DNA of 64,000 bases from Atherinomorus stipes (taxonomy: Eukaryota > Chordata > Actinopteri > Atheriniformes > Atherinidae): the NCBI GenBank assembly GCA_023101725.1, contig JALJCO010010529.1, positions 248,001 through 312,000 on the forward strand, read 5' to 3'. Shown piece by piece: positions 48,609 to 60,270 of the stretch. A program made the translations under genes and the position numbers. Numbering within the stretch: the first letter of the stretch is position 1; every line of letters starts with the position of its first letter. The notes beneath the pieces are model-generated. The model was not told the origin of the DNA. It did no database searches and was given only the letters and a program-made list of their open reading frames with translations.

Positions 48609-51487
48609 TGGTGGGCATAGATTAATTTGTTTAATCTAGATTAATCTTACTGTATCTTAGAAATAATCTAGATTAAAATGACTCATTTGAATTCTCTCGA
48701 AGGGATTCAGAATGTGTGTGCTACCCAAATAATGACTAAAAGTCGGTCTTTGAGAATGGGTTTATTAGACCAGGGGCTCATCTCCTGTTTCCAAAATACA
48801 TCACAACTGCTTGAGAAAACTGTTCTATTATGATAATTGGTGATGAAAATAAAGCATATTAAATAAAAAAAAAAGAACCGTTTACTAACTGTTTACTCTG
48901 TTAAACATGAATTTTGAACTCTAGGCCTACATAAGAGGTTGTGATGAAGTGTTTACAGTCAGTAGCTTTGTGTCAATCAATCCAAGCTCTATTTCTCCTT
49001 CTTCCACGAGTCACTCAGGCAGACCAGCTTGTTCATGTTTTCTGGGGACAAATTAGATCTCCTCTTCTGCACAATATGGCCGGCTAAAGAAAACAGTCTC
49101 TCACATGGAACAGTTGTGGCAGGAGTCCCCAAGTATTTACAGGCAAAGTGGGCCATCTTACCATAGACAGCAGTGTGCTCCAACCACCACTTCAGTGGAC
49201 ACTGATCCAGACTGGCACTGGGCTCTGCCTTGTACCTCTCCACAGCGTTGTCTTCCGGCGCCTCCTCATCTGATTCGGAGTCCCATCCCATCAGTAGCAG
49301 GGCTGTTTTCCTCTTGGGTCTGATCCCATCAGTATCAGGGCTGTTTTCCTCTTGGGGGGCTCAGGGTTCTCCTCCCTGAATGGCTGCAGAGCAGGTTCTT
49401 CTCCCTTCACCAACTCACTTAGCTTTGCCCACACTGGCTTCCTCTCTGCTTTGGGCAAGCACCTCAGGTCCTTAAATTGTTTATCTAGAGCAGTCGCCAC
49501 CTTTGATGAAAAATAATTAATTAATTAATATTTCACTTTCAAATCTCCATATTTCCTCATGAGTAACTCATTCATTTACTCAATGACCAATCTGCTGGCA
49601 ATATGGTCAAACAATGCAGTTATCTTCTGGTCATTCTGACATACCTTAAGCCATTCCAGGTTCATTTTCGCCCTCGCTGATTGAGGTCCTTGGAGAACGC
49701 AGCCTTGAAACGCACAATATAGGCAGCATCATCATCAGAGATCTTCATTGCGTGCTGGAGGTGGCACAGGGCAGGTAGAACCACAGGGCAGGATACATAC
49801 TTATCCACACCAAGGAGCTGAGTGATGTACCTACACATACAGACACACACACAAACAAACACACACACAGTCAGAAACAGAGCAACAAATAATGACTAAT
49901 TCATTTCACTCAGATTACACAGTTTTAAAGTCCTTAATCACATTACATTTAAGGGCATGTGTTTATTAAATACAAAGTGACATTTAAAAAAACTTGTATG
50001 CCCATTCATGAACAAGCTATCTTTGCAGACCATACCTGCATGGCTCCAGCAGTTGCTCTAGCTTTGCCAACTTCTCATAATCAGCATTTGTTGGGAGGAC
50101 CAGATTGTGCTTCTGCTGAGTCAGCGTTGTGTGCAGCGCATCTCTGTTGCGCCTCCCGCGCTTGATCATCTCAAGGGTGGAATTCCACCGTGTGGGGACA
50201 TCTTGTACGAGTGGCTCCTGAACTCAGCTCCTGTGTCTGAAATGTCCAATCACTTTACGGCCAGGGCACCATCAAAACCACCCTCCCGAAGTGACATTAC
50301 AACAGCTCTCTGTACAACATGCGCCACACAGGGCACATGCTCGAATGGCAGCATCCTCCCTGCTGCCACCATATTAGGCGCGCTGTCTGTTCCAATAGTG
50401 CTGATTTTATCAGCTATCCCCCACTCATTAGCGACACGCTTCTGCAAAGTGACGCTCCTCTGTTTTCATCACACCTAACGGACAAAGTAGATCAGAATAA
50501 GTTCACTACAACTTGTACTGTAAACAACTAGCGATCATCAAGCAGCAAACATAATATGGTGGTAATGCGTGGTGCCCTGGTAAATAATAGGCTAAATACA
50601 TTAGATGATGTAATTCAAATTTACATGACATAGCCTACCTAAAGCGAAGGAGTGAAGTTCCCAGCTAGCATCGATGAGGTGTACAGCAACGCCGAGGTAG
50701 TTATCGTTGTTGACAGATGTCCAGTGATCCCCCGTCAGTGCTACACACCTTGCCTTTACCATCTTCGCATCTTTTGCGGCTTTCCCCGCAGTGTACTGGT
50801 CATGTATTCTCATAACAGTTCATCTCGCTGGTAGCTTGTACGATGGGTCACCTGTGGCCACCTGGAGAACAAGCTCGAGCCCGTCATCTTCAGCCACGCT
50901 GATGGGTCGGCAGCTGGTGGCAATCCACTGAGCGAGGAGATTAGTTAGCTTGGCTGACAGAGCTGTGCTGATGGACTTGCCTCGGTTGCACTCAAACATA
51001 GTAGTTTGACGACGACTCTTCCCTTGCGCTGCATCAGTGCTTGCCCCGCCGGCATCTTTCGCATTAGCAAAGGGATGCTTTGCGTTTAGGTGGTACTTGA
51101 GACTGGAAGAACTCCTACAGTAAACTAATTCCGCATTGCACAAGGTGCAAATAACCTTGGACTTGTCGGGGTTTCCATTGGGAAGCATCTTAAAAATAAA
51201 TTTTCCCTGAAGCAAACCCGGTGGCTTCGTAACTGCACCCGTGTTAGCATGTCGCGTTTGATGTGGCATAAACAGAGGTTGGAAGACTTGTTCACGCCCC
51301 CTACAGTGCAATTCGGCTAGGTATACATCTGCGCTAAAATACCAAGGTGAAAGTCATCATAGCTTGTATTGTATAGACCGAGCTGCTAACCCAACTTTGA
51401 CAATAGATTAACTGCGATATTTTTTTTTATCGCCCGATAAGTCTCACGTTAATGCAGCACATTAACGCCGATAACGGCCCACCACTA
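48606..51487 (-). mobile_element. ZBED1-like hAT transposon, 2882 bp, near full length
   Basis: The termini are TAGTGGTGGGCATAGATTAA and the inverted AACGGCCCACCACTA. Flanks are AT-repeat sequence, so a target duplication cannot be read cleanly. The interior holds a minus-strand transposase gene over most of its length, from a BED zinc finger to the C-terminal hAT dimerisation region. It could once have been an autonomous source element; in this copy the gene is broken. Confidence 0.88.
48989..51311 (-). pseudogene. ZBED1-like hAT transposase, disrupted
   Basis: On the minus strand, 51311-50820 carries a BED-type zinc finger (VICTLCNAELVYC then LKYHLNAKH). The same frame continues past a single in-frame TGA at 50820-50822 into CVALTGDHWTSVNNDNYLGV, part of the RNase-H-like catalytic region. 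A GTAGGC donor near 50630 and a CCGTTAG acceptor near 50475 suggest an intron. TIGTDSAPNMVAAGR (50250-50447), LVQDVPTRWNS-type sequence near 50190, then 49662-49868 follow. LGTPATTVPCERLFSLAGHI with RRSNLSPENMNKLV (48989-49291) forms the C-terminus. Frameshifts lie near 50450 and 50250. The copy is inactive. Confidence 0.85.
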
Positions 51488-51492
51488 TACAT

Positions 51493-52662
51493 TAGGGTTG
51501 CACGGTATCCCGGTACCAGTATAGTACCGCAATACTAACGCGTTTAAAACGGTACTATACCAGCATTTAAAAAGAAACGGTACTTTAAAAAGAAAAAAAA
51601 CGGAGCTAAATTGGTAAATTGGAGCCTGTCTAAGAGCAGCGAGGCCAGCAGTGAGTGTGACGTAGTTAATGATGCGTCTCTCTGTGAAGCACCTTCACTG
51701 AGGAGGAGGAGGAGTCGTCAGGTAGCAGCAGGCTGGTTCATGGACGCTGCCGCGGATACCTGAAGTTTGAAGTGTTGCCTCCGTTAGCAAGACGGACTTT
51801 GTAGCATCGCTTTCACTGCGGTGCTTCAGTGTTCAACGGCTCGCCTTCATCATTAGCTTTGAATCCGTAATACTTCCAAACTGTACTTTGAGCCCCTACT
51901 TTATCAACACGGGCTTTTCCAAAGCCGTCATCTTTTCTTTTTCCCCTAAAGGAAAACTACGCGGACTTAGTGACTTCAGTCAGGAACAACTGGTGCTGAT
52001 GTTGTTCAGTTATGTCAAAGTAAAAAGCACAAAACCTTCCAGCCCAGTAGAAACCTACAGAAACCTACATACGACACATAAACGGTTAATAAATACATTT
52101 TTAATTTTCTTCAAAGTTATTACAGCTTTAAAATGTTTAAATAAGTTTAAAAATGATGACAGAGATGAACTGACTGATATGTTCACTTATTATATATATA
52201 ATTATAATTATTAATACAACTTGACTGATGTTGAAGTCAGTCACACAAACATGATTTTATAGACATTACCTAATAATGTTTCATATCATAAACTATTAAG
52301 ACACAACTTTAAATAAATTAACATTTTGAAACACATTTTAAAAAATATTCCAAAAGCCTTACAATATGTTATTTAGATAGTTTTAAAATTTATTTTTCTA
52401 ATTATGTCCATATAATGTTTCATGTATAGAATGATTTTGATTTTAATTTGGCATTGCTTTATATTACTGGTTCTCTGTGTTTTAAATTGAAGATTTTACC
52501 TCTTTATTTGATTATTTTAAAATAAAGACTTCAAGAGCAATAACACAAATAAAAGAAATAAATATTGAGTTTGGTTTACCTTTTTTCGAAAAGTACCGAA
52601 AAGTATCGAAATACAAAATGGTATCGGTATCGAAACAGAAATTTGGTATCGTGACAACCCTA
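51493..52662. mobile_element. hAT element, 1170 bp, inserted at the tip of the ZBED1-like element
   Basis: The left end TAGGGTTGCACGGTATCC pairs with right end GGTATCGTGACAACCCTA. A perfect 8-bp duplication CTATACAT lies at 51485-51492 and 52663-52670. The left duplication includes the last three bases (CTA) of the neighbouring ZBED1-like element, so this element landed exactly at its end. The interior frame at 51888-52214 has no recognised domain. Confidence 0.93.
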
Positions 52663-52663
52663 C

Positions 52664-52668
52664 TATAC

Positions 52669-52694
<26 letters not shown>
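52664..52694. repeat. (TA)n microsatellite, right part
   Basis: Short AT run following the hAT duplication; probably the other half of the run at 48549-48605. Confidence 0.85.
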
Positions 52695-53185
<491 letters not shown>

Positions 53186-53189
53186 GGGC

Positions 53190-53390
53190 TCCTTAGCTAA
53201 AATTTTATTGAGCAACAGTTTGAGACAATCACTGCAATCAGGTGTTTTCTGTAACGTCCAATCTGTAACGATATTTTAATATTGCTTAAATATTGGTCAA
53301 ATATCAGTGGGGTGGCCGATGTCCGATACTCAGTTTTAAGGCTGACATAGGTTGATACCGATAGGGGGCCGATTATATCGTGCATCCCTA
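53190..53390. mobile_element. hAT right-end fragment
   Basis: The segment ends ATATCGTGCATCCCTA, preceded by GGGGGCCGATTATATCG and ATCGG-type motifs of the hAT families in this window. No left end is visible, so it is truncated. Confidence 0.5.
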
Positions 53391-54826
53391 CTACATATAC
53401 AGCAGCAGTGATGATGCAGCTACACATCTGCAGCAGCTTCTAGAGCAGCAGTCTGCAACCTGCAGCTCCACAGCTGCAAATGGCTCTTTGGGCCTTCCAC
53501 AATGGCTCCAACAACTTTGAGTAAAGATAATAAAGAAAAACTTATATTTTTAAATACTGGAATATACATAATGACACCTACCTGATCAACACTACCCATG
53601 CATGATGAAACTGGTATTTGTCTGGAAACCAGTTACGCTCCTACACTTCATGCCTAATGAAAAATGTTTCATTTGAACATGCTTCTCTGTTCAAAATCCC
53701 AGTTTTAAGCTTTTCTTGCCAAGATATTGTGATTGGGGAAAGAAAGCTGCTGCTTCACACAGAGGAAACCACAAGCTGCTTCCAAACGACTTTCCCTTCT
53801 TATTTTAGACACTATTTAGAGTAGCGTCTAAAAGTGTCTACTGCAAAGACATTTAGACCCTAAATTAACGAAAGGTTTGCGCACACTAAAACAAGCGCTA
53901 TCTTCATTACACACACATTTATAGGCCGGAGCTGATTTACAGAGCAGGGCAGAAGGAGGTTTTAATGGACCAAATAGCCCCGCTATGCAATCTGGGCGTT
54001 TCTGCCAGAACACGAAAAATATTGGGAGGAGACGATGCAAACAACTCAGCTTTGCACACGCAATGTGATTTATCAACCGTGCAACGGAAAGCAGGTGCAA
54101 AAAATTGTGTGTATTTTAGCACGTCTGAAAAGCAGGTGTTGACTGGCAGCTGATGGCTGGAAGATGCTGCTGCAGGGCTGCAGACATGCAGCGTCGGGTC
54201 AGAATCATTTCTCATGAGGTGTGCGGGCAACTCGTCAAGTTTTAATTATTTAATTAAATAACAATCAACATCACTGTTTAACATGGGTTATTCTAGACAT
54301 GAATCGGAACATCTGCAGCTGCAGCATCAGGTAGAGTCCGGTAGTTAAAGGCAGAGTCCAGAGCCCCCCCACCGTTTCTGTTTTAAATTTAAATTAATGA
54401 TTGCATTATAGTGTCTGGAGTCTCAGATATTTTAGTACATGGTTGGGTTTATGTAAGGAGGTATTGAAGATCTGTTACACTTTGCAAATTAAACAAAACT
54501 TAAAAACTAAATTTAACAGGAATAAAGAAAATATTAAACCCAAATTTCTGATTGCGTTTTATGAACAGTACTTTCTACTTTAGATACTTAAAGGTAGAGT
54601 CCGAAGTCCCCCCACCGTTTCTGTTTGCAAACAACAGTATTCAAACTGAGCCCCTCCCTCTCAGGCTAATGGCCGCCTCCTTCTTCAGCCTATTCAGCTT
54701 CAACGACTCCTTCAGAGCTCAGAAGCAGATCAAAGCCAGACCAATATTAACCCTGGTTTTCCAACGTGCACTATCTAAAGCTCTTACCTACGGAAGCGTA
54801 TTGCATTCACCTAAAAAAAAATAAAA
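53391..54826. other. Intergenic, no gene recognised
   Basis: Two copies of a short motif GTAGAGTCC-AG/AAG-CCCCCCCACCGTTTC occur at about 54345-54380 and 54593-54627, suggesting a diverged dispersed repeat. No domain-bearing frame was found. Confidence 0.4.
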
Positions 54827-55496
54827 TTGGTCTGTTTTTCTGAATTAACGAGATAATTTTTACAAAAATAAACAAAAACGTTCTGTTTTTCTGAATTAAC
54901 GAGATAATTTTTTACAAAAATAAATAAAAACGTTCTGTTTTTCTGAATTAACGAGATAATTTTTTACAAAAATAAATAAAAACGTGCTGTTTTTCTGAAT
55001 TAACGAGATAATTTTTTACAAAAATAAATAAAAACATTCTGTTTTTCTGAATTAACGAGATAATTTTTTACAAAAATAAATAAAAACTGTTTTTCTGAAT
55101 TAACGAGATAATTTTTTACAAAAATAAATAAAAACTTTCTGTTTTTCTGAATTAACGAGATAATTTTTTACAAAAATAAATAAAAACGTTCTGTTTTTCT
55201 GAATTAACGAGATAATTTTTTACAAAAATAAATAAAAACGTTCTGTTTTTCTGAATTAACGAGATAATTTTTTACAAAAATAAATAAAAACTGTCTGTTT
55301 TTCTGAATTAACGAGATAATTTTTTACAAAAATAAATAAAAACTTTGTTTTTCTGAATTAACGAGATATTTTTTACAAAAATTAACAAAAACGTTCTGTT
55401 TTTCTGAATTAACGAGATAATTTTTTACAAAAATAAATAAAAACTTTGTTTTTCTGAATTAACGAGATAATTTTTTTACAAAAATAAACAAAAACG
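54827..55496 (+). repeat. 52-bp AT-rich minisatellite, about 13 units
   Basis: The unit GTTCTGTTTTTCTGAATTAA continues CGAGATAATTTTTTACAAAA and ATAAATAAAAAC. Units vary by a few bases in length (some lack GTTC or CTGT). Each unit carries AATAAATAAAA, polyadenylation-signal-like on the plus strand. It lies about 760 bases before the first recognised exon of the HECT-like gene. Confidence 0.95.
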
Positions 55497-56255
55497 TGAA
55501 AGAGATAAAAGTGAAGAGAATGAGGAGGAGGAGAGAAAGAACAACCGTTTCCGTGTCATGAGGAGCACCACTTGACTGGCGCGTGGAAGCCGGAGGAATC
55601 GACAAAATAAAAGCCAATGGTATGTGAATAACACTTAAGTTATATTTGAGCCTGTAATGTAGATAGCACGTGAACGTAGCTGTGGAGTTAGAAGTGACCG
55701 CTACCCACGCATGTTTTCATTTGGGAGGTGAGCTAACTTTTGTTAGCTAGCATGGTTGGTGGTGGTGATGGGGGGTGTCAAGTGCCTGACTTGTCACTTT
55801 TGACAAGTCCGTTTAAAAACGGGCTTGCAGACCCTTTCACCATAATCCTCTTTTAGACAGTTTTGTGTAAACTTACTTATGCCATGCAATTTGTACATAC
55901 CTACAGGTTTCCCCACGCAGCAGGCATCAATTTGACTGAATTTAAAATCCGCACGTCTCTATACTCTCTCTTTTTAATCTTAGATGCTTTTAATTTTGAA
56001 TCATGCTTCTAATCTTTGTTTCTCCCCTTTGCTTATGATGTTTTATGTAAAGCACTTTGAATTGTTCTGTACATGAAATGTGCTAATCAAATAAACTTGC
56101 CTTGCCTTGAATTTTAAACATTTTGCTAGTTTTTATATGATGCCACTTGAGGCCGTTTTATTTAGCTGTTCTGATGTTCTGTTCTGTGCTGTTCTGATTA
56201 GTATTATTGTGCGTCACTTATTTACTTACATCGACTTCTCCCTGTGTGTCCAGCC
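55497..56255. other. Upstream flank of the HECT-like gene, with a LINE tail
   Basis: A purine-rich stretch followed by CCAATG-GTATGTG at about 55613-55626 could be an untranslated first exon with its donor. From about 55976 to 56104, GTAAAGCACTTTGAATTGTT and a terminal AATAAACTTGCCTTGCCTTG form a LINE 3' end common in fish. The TGTGTGTCCAG acceptor at 56243-56253 precedes the first coding exon. Confidence 0.5.
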
Positions 56256-56360
56256 ATGGCTACATGTAACTCCTCCCATCCACAAGATGATGGCTTTTGG
56301 GAATTCCTTAAGAGCCGAGGGATTCCTCAGGAAAATATTCATAAAATGCAGCTGGATCAT
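56256..56360 (+). pseudogene. HECT-family E3-ligase-like gene, first coding exon
   Basis: The ATG at 56256 follows an acceptor by two bases and opens MATCNSSHPQDDGFWEFLKS, then RGIPQENIHKMQLDH. The exon stops at 56360 in phase 0 before GTAAGT. FLKSRGIP-ENI-KM joined to IDSSVVGDLDD and YIPAYGDRIATRRF of the next exon forms a SAM-like N-terminal module, found in a large fish family of HECT-domain proteins related to G2E3. The exon itself is intact; the gene is broken downstream. Confidence 0.65.
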
Positions 56361-56546
56361 GTAAGTAAAAGTACATTTATTCCTGTTATATTTTCATGAT
56401 CTGAAATCCCTCTCTGCTTTTAAATTTCAGTCAGTTTCAGAAGATTTGAATAAATCTATAACATCTACCTCTGATTATACATAGAATTGAAACAAGATTT
56501 TATACACTGTATTGTGTGTTTGTATGCGTGTGTATGTATGTATGTG

Positions 56547-56581
<35 letters not shown>

Positions 56582-57727
56582 TAGGGTTGTCAAAAAGATT
56601 AATCGCGATTTTATCACTTCTAGAACATATTTAGGATTAAAGGTGTCTAACCAGGAATCATATCCATTTATCTTCAGTAGACTAGACTACGGAAACTCTG
56701 TCCTTTCATGTCTCCCTTAAGTCCTTCAGACAGCAGCAGTTTAGTCCATAATGCTGCTGATCCTCCCAGGCTGACTTCATTATTGTCTTAGTGTGAAGCT
56801 GAAATTCAGATCTGAGTCCTGGACTACGCACATCTTGCTTGGTTTTAGCCTTTAAGTTGTAACTCTTGCTGGAGCGATTTGCAGCCGAGTGTGAAGCGGC
56901 CGGGATGAGAATCAGCACCTCCAAATCCAAGACCATGGTCCTCGCCCGGAAAAGGGGGGAGTGTCCTCTCTGGATCGGGGACGAGGTGCTGCCCCAGGTG
57001 GAGGAGTTCAAGTATCTCAGGGTCTTGTTCAAGAGTGAGGGAAAAATGGAACGGAATGGACAAAAATGGACAGACGGATCTGTGCGGCGTCTGCAGTGAT
57101 GAGGACTCTTCATCGGTCCGTCGTGGTGAAGAAGGAGCTGAAGAAGGAGAAGATCTGGATTTACCGTCCATCTACGTTCCTACCCTCACCTATGGCCATG
57201 AGCTGTGGGTCATGACCCAAAGAACGAGATCGCGGGTACAAGCGCTGAAATGAGTTTCCTCCACAGGGGGGCCGGGCTCTTCCTTAGAGATGGGGGAGGA
57301 GCTCGGTCATCCGGGAGGGGCTCAAAGTAGAGCCGCTGCTCCTCCGTATAGAGAGGAGCCAGATGAGGAGGCTCGGGCATCTGGTCAGGATGCCTCCTGG
57401 ACGCCTCCCTGGTGATCCAGGCACATCCCACCGGGACCAGACCCCGGGAGAGACCCAGGACACGCTGGAGGGACTACGTCTCCCGGCTGGCCTGGGAACG
57501 CCTCGGGATCCCCCCGGAAGAGCTGGCGGCTGTGGCCGGGGTGAGGGAAGTCTGGGCTTCCCTGCTTAGGCAGCTGCCCCCCCGACCCGATCCCGGATAA
57601 GCGGAAGAAGACGGTACGGTAGTAAAACAAAAGTTAATGTATTTTATGCGTATAGCAGAACTAAAGAATAAATCAATCTCTTGTTTGACAATGGGATTAA
57701 TCACGATTAATCTTTTTGACAACCCTA
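56582..57727. mobile_element. hAT-like element carrying a LINE fragment
   Basis: The ends TAGGGTTGTCAAAAAGATTA and the inverted AATCTTTTTGACAACCCTA extend through ATCGCGATT/AATCACGATT. It sits at the edge of a TA microsatellite, so a duplication cannot be read. A LINE fragment occupies most of the interior. A second copy of the left end (GGCTGTCAAAAAGATTAATC and the following GTAGACTAGACTAC block) lies at about 61530-61740. Confidence 0.8.
56855..57605 (+). mobile_element. RTE/Rex3-like LINE C-terminal fragment
   Basis: Plus-strand frames, shifted several times, encode FAAECEAAGMRISTSKSKTM, LPQVEEFKYLRVLF, YVPTLTYGHELWVMTQRTRS, LGHLVRMPPGRLPGDP and RLAWERLGIPPEELAA, then VREVWASLLRQLPPRPD. 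This is the post-RT region and C-terminus of a very common fish LINE, probably RTE/Rex3 type. The 3' end at GATAAGCGGAAGAAGACGG fits its usual end. Dead copy. Confidence 0.75.
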
Positions 57728-57997
57728 ATGTGAGTGTGTGTGTGTGTATTTATAGATATATACATACACGTATGTGTGTGTTTAAGAGTATGATGTATGA
57801 GGTAATGCACATACGTGTGTGTAAATAACAAATATTACCTCATTTACTGTCACATGCAGTATCAAATTAATTTAGACTCTTGTTGAATTTTGTCAGATAT
57901 ATCAGTACAGTAATTTTGGATATTTCACATTATGTCTAGCATGGTATTCTCCCAGACCTAAGATTACTTACTTGCCAAACGTATTGATTTCTTTCAG

Positions 57998-59564
57998 ATC
58001 GACAGCTCTGTTGTTGGAGACTTGGATGATGCTGTGATGGCTGCTTACATTCCAGCGTACGGCGATAGGATTGCCACAAGGCGTTTTTGTATGGATAAAC
58101 AAAGAAGAGGAGTAGATGACCCAAAACGACTTTCTCTATTTGAAAAACCTAGAAGAAAGATGGGCACAAAAAGCAGCAAAGACAACAGTCACGATATCGA
58201 TGAGGAGGATATTTTGCAGCCAACAAAGCATCATCTAAAGAATAATAAAAGAGCCTTGAAGATGACAAGAAAAATGGAAATAGGATGGATACATGAAAAC
58301 AGACAAGTTAGAAAACGCTGTGGTGGAGGAACCAGAGTTCCTGACATTTCGAAAAGAGCCACCAAAACCGAGATTCTGTCACATGCTAAAGCACTGTTCT
58401 TCCCTAATGACAAGTCATCTAAGGGAATGTGGGAGGAGTTCAGTCATGATGTTGTTGACTTTCAAGAAGGTTGTCTCGATGAGGGTGTAAGTGTGGGAGA
58501 ACTTTATGAGAGACACAAGCTGGGGATTATAAGGTTTTACTTGCTTACAATGAATCTGGCCAGTGAAGATGAACTGTTCACAGAAACAGAAGGCTCAGCT
58601 GATCTACAGACAAATGAAACACAGGAAAACACAGACCAAGGGCAACAAATGCATACAACAGAAAAAGCTGAGCAGGACACGGAGAAAACACCAGACAGTG
58701 AAACTCTGATACACATCGTAGAAGATGATGACCAGTGTGCTACAGCAGCCTCTACTTCAGCTTTCCAGATTATTGATCTCACAGCTTTATGTAATACATC
58801 AGAAGTCGTTTTTGGTCCTTCATCAGGTGGACCATTTTTGGGGGAGCTTGATGATACACTGTTACTTGAGCCTATTCCCACCACAGAAGGGGGACAAATA
58901 AACTCCAATACCATCACTTCAACTCCTGTGCGTTCAGAGATCGTGTCTGCTGCTTTGCAGAGTCCTACCAATGACAACCTGCATGTGACTGTGAAACTGC
59001 ATAGAGTGACTCTCTTAGATGAACTGATTGCCCAGTTCAAGGATGAAACCATAATGAGCTGCTCTGTTAAATACAGCTTCATTGATGAAATGGGGGCAGA
59101 TGCGGATGGTGTGTCCAGAGATGTTTATGCAGCTTTCTGGACAGAATTTCTAGACTGTGCTGCAGAAGGTGCTGATGTAAGGGTCCCATCATTATCTCCC
59201 AGATGGCAACAGGAGGAATGGAAATCTGTTGGAAGGATATTAGCCAAGGGGTTGAAGGATCATGGATATTTTCCTTCTCGACTGGCTCAAGCCTTTACAG
59301 CAGCAGTCACATTTGGCCAACACTCTGTCTCACCTGACTTGCTTTTTGACTCACTGATGTTGTATCTCAGTCAGTCTGAGCGCGATCTTTTGTCAACTGC
59401 TTTGCAAAGCGGTGTTGTGGGTGATGAGGAAGAAGAGCTTCTGGATCGCATGGGAGGAAGAACACTACCAACTCAAGACAACTTGAAAGCTGTGCTTCTC
59501 CAAGTAGCCCACAAGCAGATTATCCAGCAACCAAAATATGCACTAGACAATATTGCAGAAGTGG
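57998..59564 (+). pseudogene. HECT-family E3-ligase-like gene, main exon
   Basis: Open without interruption for about 520 codons after the TTTCAG acceptor. IDSSVVGDLDDAVMAAYIPA-YGDRIATRRF completes the SAM-like module. A basic stretch leads to VRKRCGGGTRVPDI and a conserved LFFPNDKSSKGM segment. An acidic, low-complexity linker follows (roughly residues 195-340). The HECT N-lobe then starts with FIDEMGADADGVSRDVYAAF (about residue 395), matching the D-xx-GVSREF block of HECT ligases. ILAKGLKDHGYFPSRLAQAF and DLLFDSLMLYLS follow. HECT ligases pass ubiquitin through a cysteine in the C-lobe; that part lies beyond a 706 bp insertion at 59565. The frame runs on to a stop at 59699-59701 inside the insertion, which would give a truncated protein. 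Confidence 0.75.
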
Positions 59565-60270
59565 TGTCACGGGGGTGGTTCTTTGCCGATACCGGCGACT
59601 GCAGGAGGAGGGGAAAGAAAGGCAGGCCTCGCCAGCAGGTGGTGGTTAAAAGAAATAAAAGCTTTATTAAAGAAATAAAACAAATAAAACTACTAAACTA
59701 AAAAGTACTAAAATAATCCTAAAAGTCCAAACTAAAAAGTTATAAAAGGAAAAAGATAAAAAGGGCTAAAAGGGGCTTGCAGGGCTGGCAGTGGCCGGCG
59801 TCTCTCTCGGCGTCGTCCCGGGTCCATGGCGGCCGCCCTTCTGGCCATAGGCTCCCCCGGGACTCCAACGCTGCTCTGTGGCCCGGGCAGTCACTCCTCC
59901 GGGCGGCCCCTATCCTTCCACGTCGCCATCGCCATCGCCGTCTCCACTGCTGCCCCACCACTGCCTCGAGCCCCCCAGCCGGGGGACTCATGTCCTCCCC
60001 CGGCTGCGCCTCCTGGACCCAGTCCTCCTCAGTCCTTCTTCAGCTTCCTTCTGTTGTCCGCACACCGGCTTTTATTCTCTCAGCATTCAGTTAAGCCAGG
60101 TGAGGAGTCCTTCTCCCCAGGTGCTGCCAATCAGTTTGTTAAAAGCTCCCACTAGCTTGGGAATAAAAACAGGGTTAAAAACCACACAAAAACCATAAAA
60201 AGCATGCTAAAAACCAAGCTAGTGGGCAGAGTCCAGTCTCTGGCAGCACCCGGTTGTTCACCCTGTGACA
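59565..60270. mobile_element. 706-bp insertion in the HECT domain
   Basis: The insert begins TGTCACGGGGGTGGTTC and ends GGTTGTTCACCCTGTGACA; the ends are imperfect inverted repeats. GTGG at 59561-59564 is repeated at 60271-60274, a 4-bp duplication. Removing the insert and one GTGG restores the reading EVAGPTLKQIF at the junction. TG...CA ends with a 4-bp duplication fit a solo LTR; TIR ends fit a DNA element. An inner inverted repeat CCCACTAGCTTGG / CCAAGCTAGTGGG lies at about 60148-60226. Confidence 0.8.

Larger units (their letters stand above)
56361..57997 (+). other. Intron of the HECT-like gene
   Basis: Starts GTAAGT and ends TTTCTTTCAG. About 1146 of its 1637 bases are the hAT element at 56582-57727; without it the intron would be about 490 bases. 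Confidence 0.65.
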
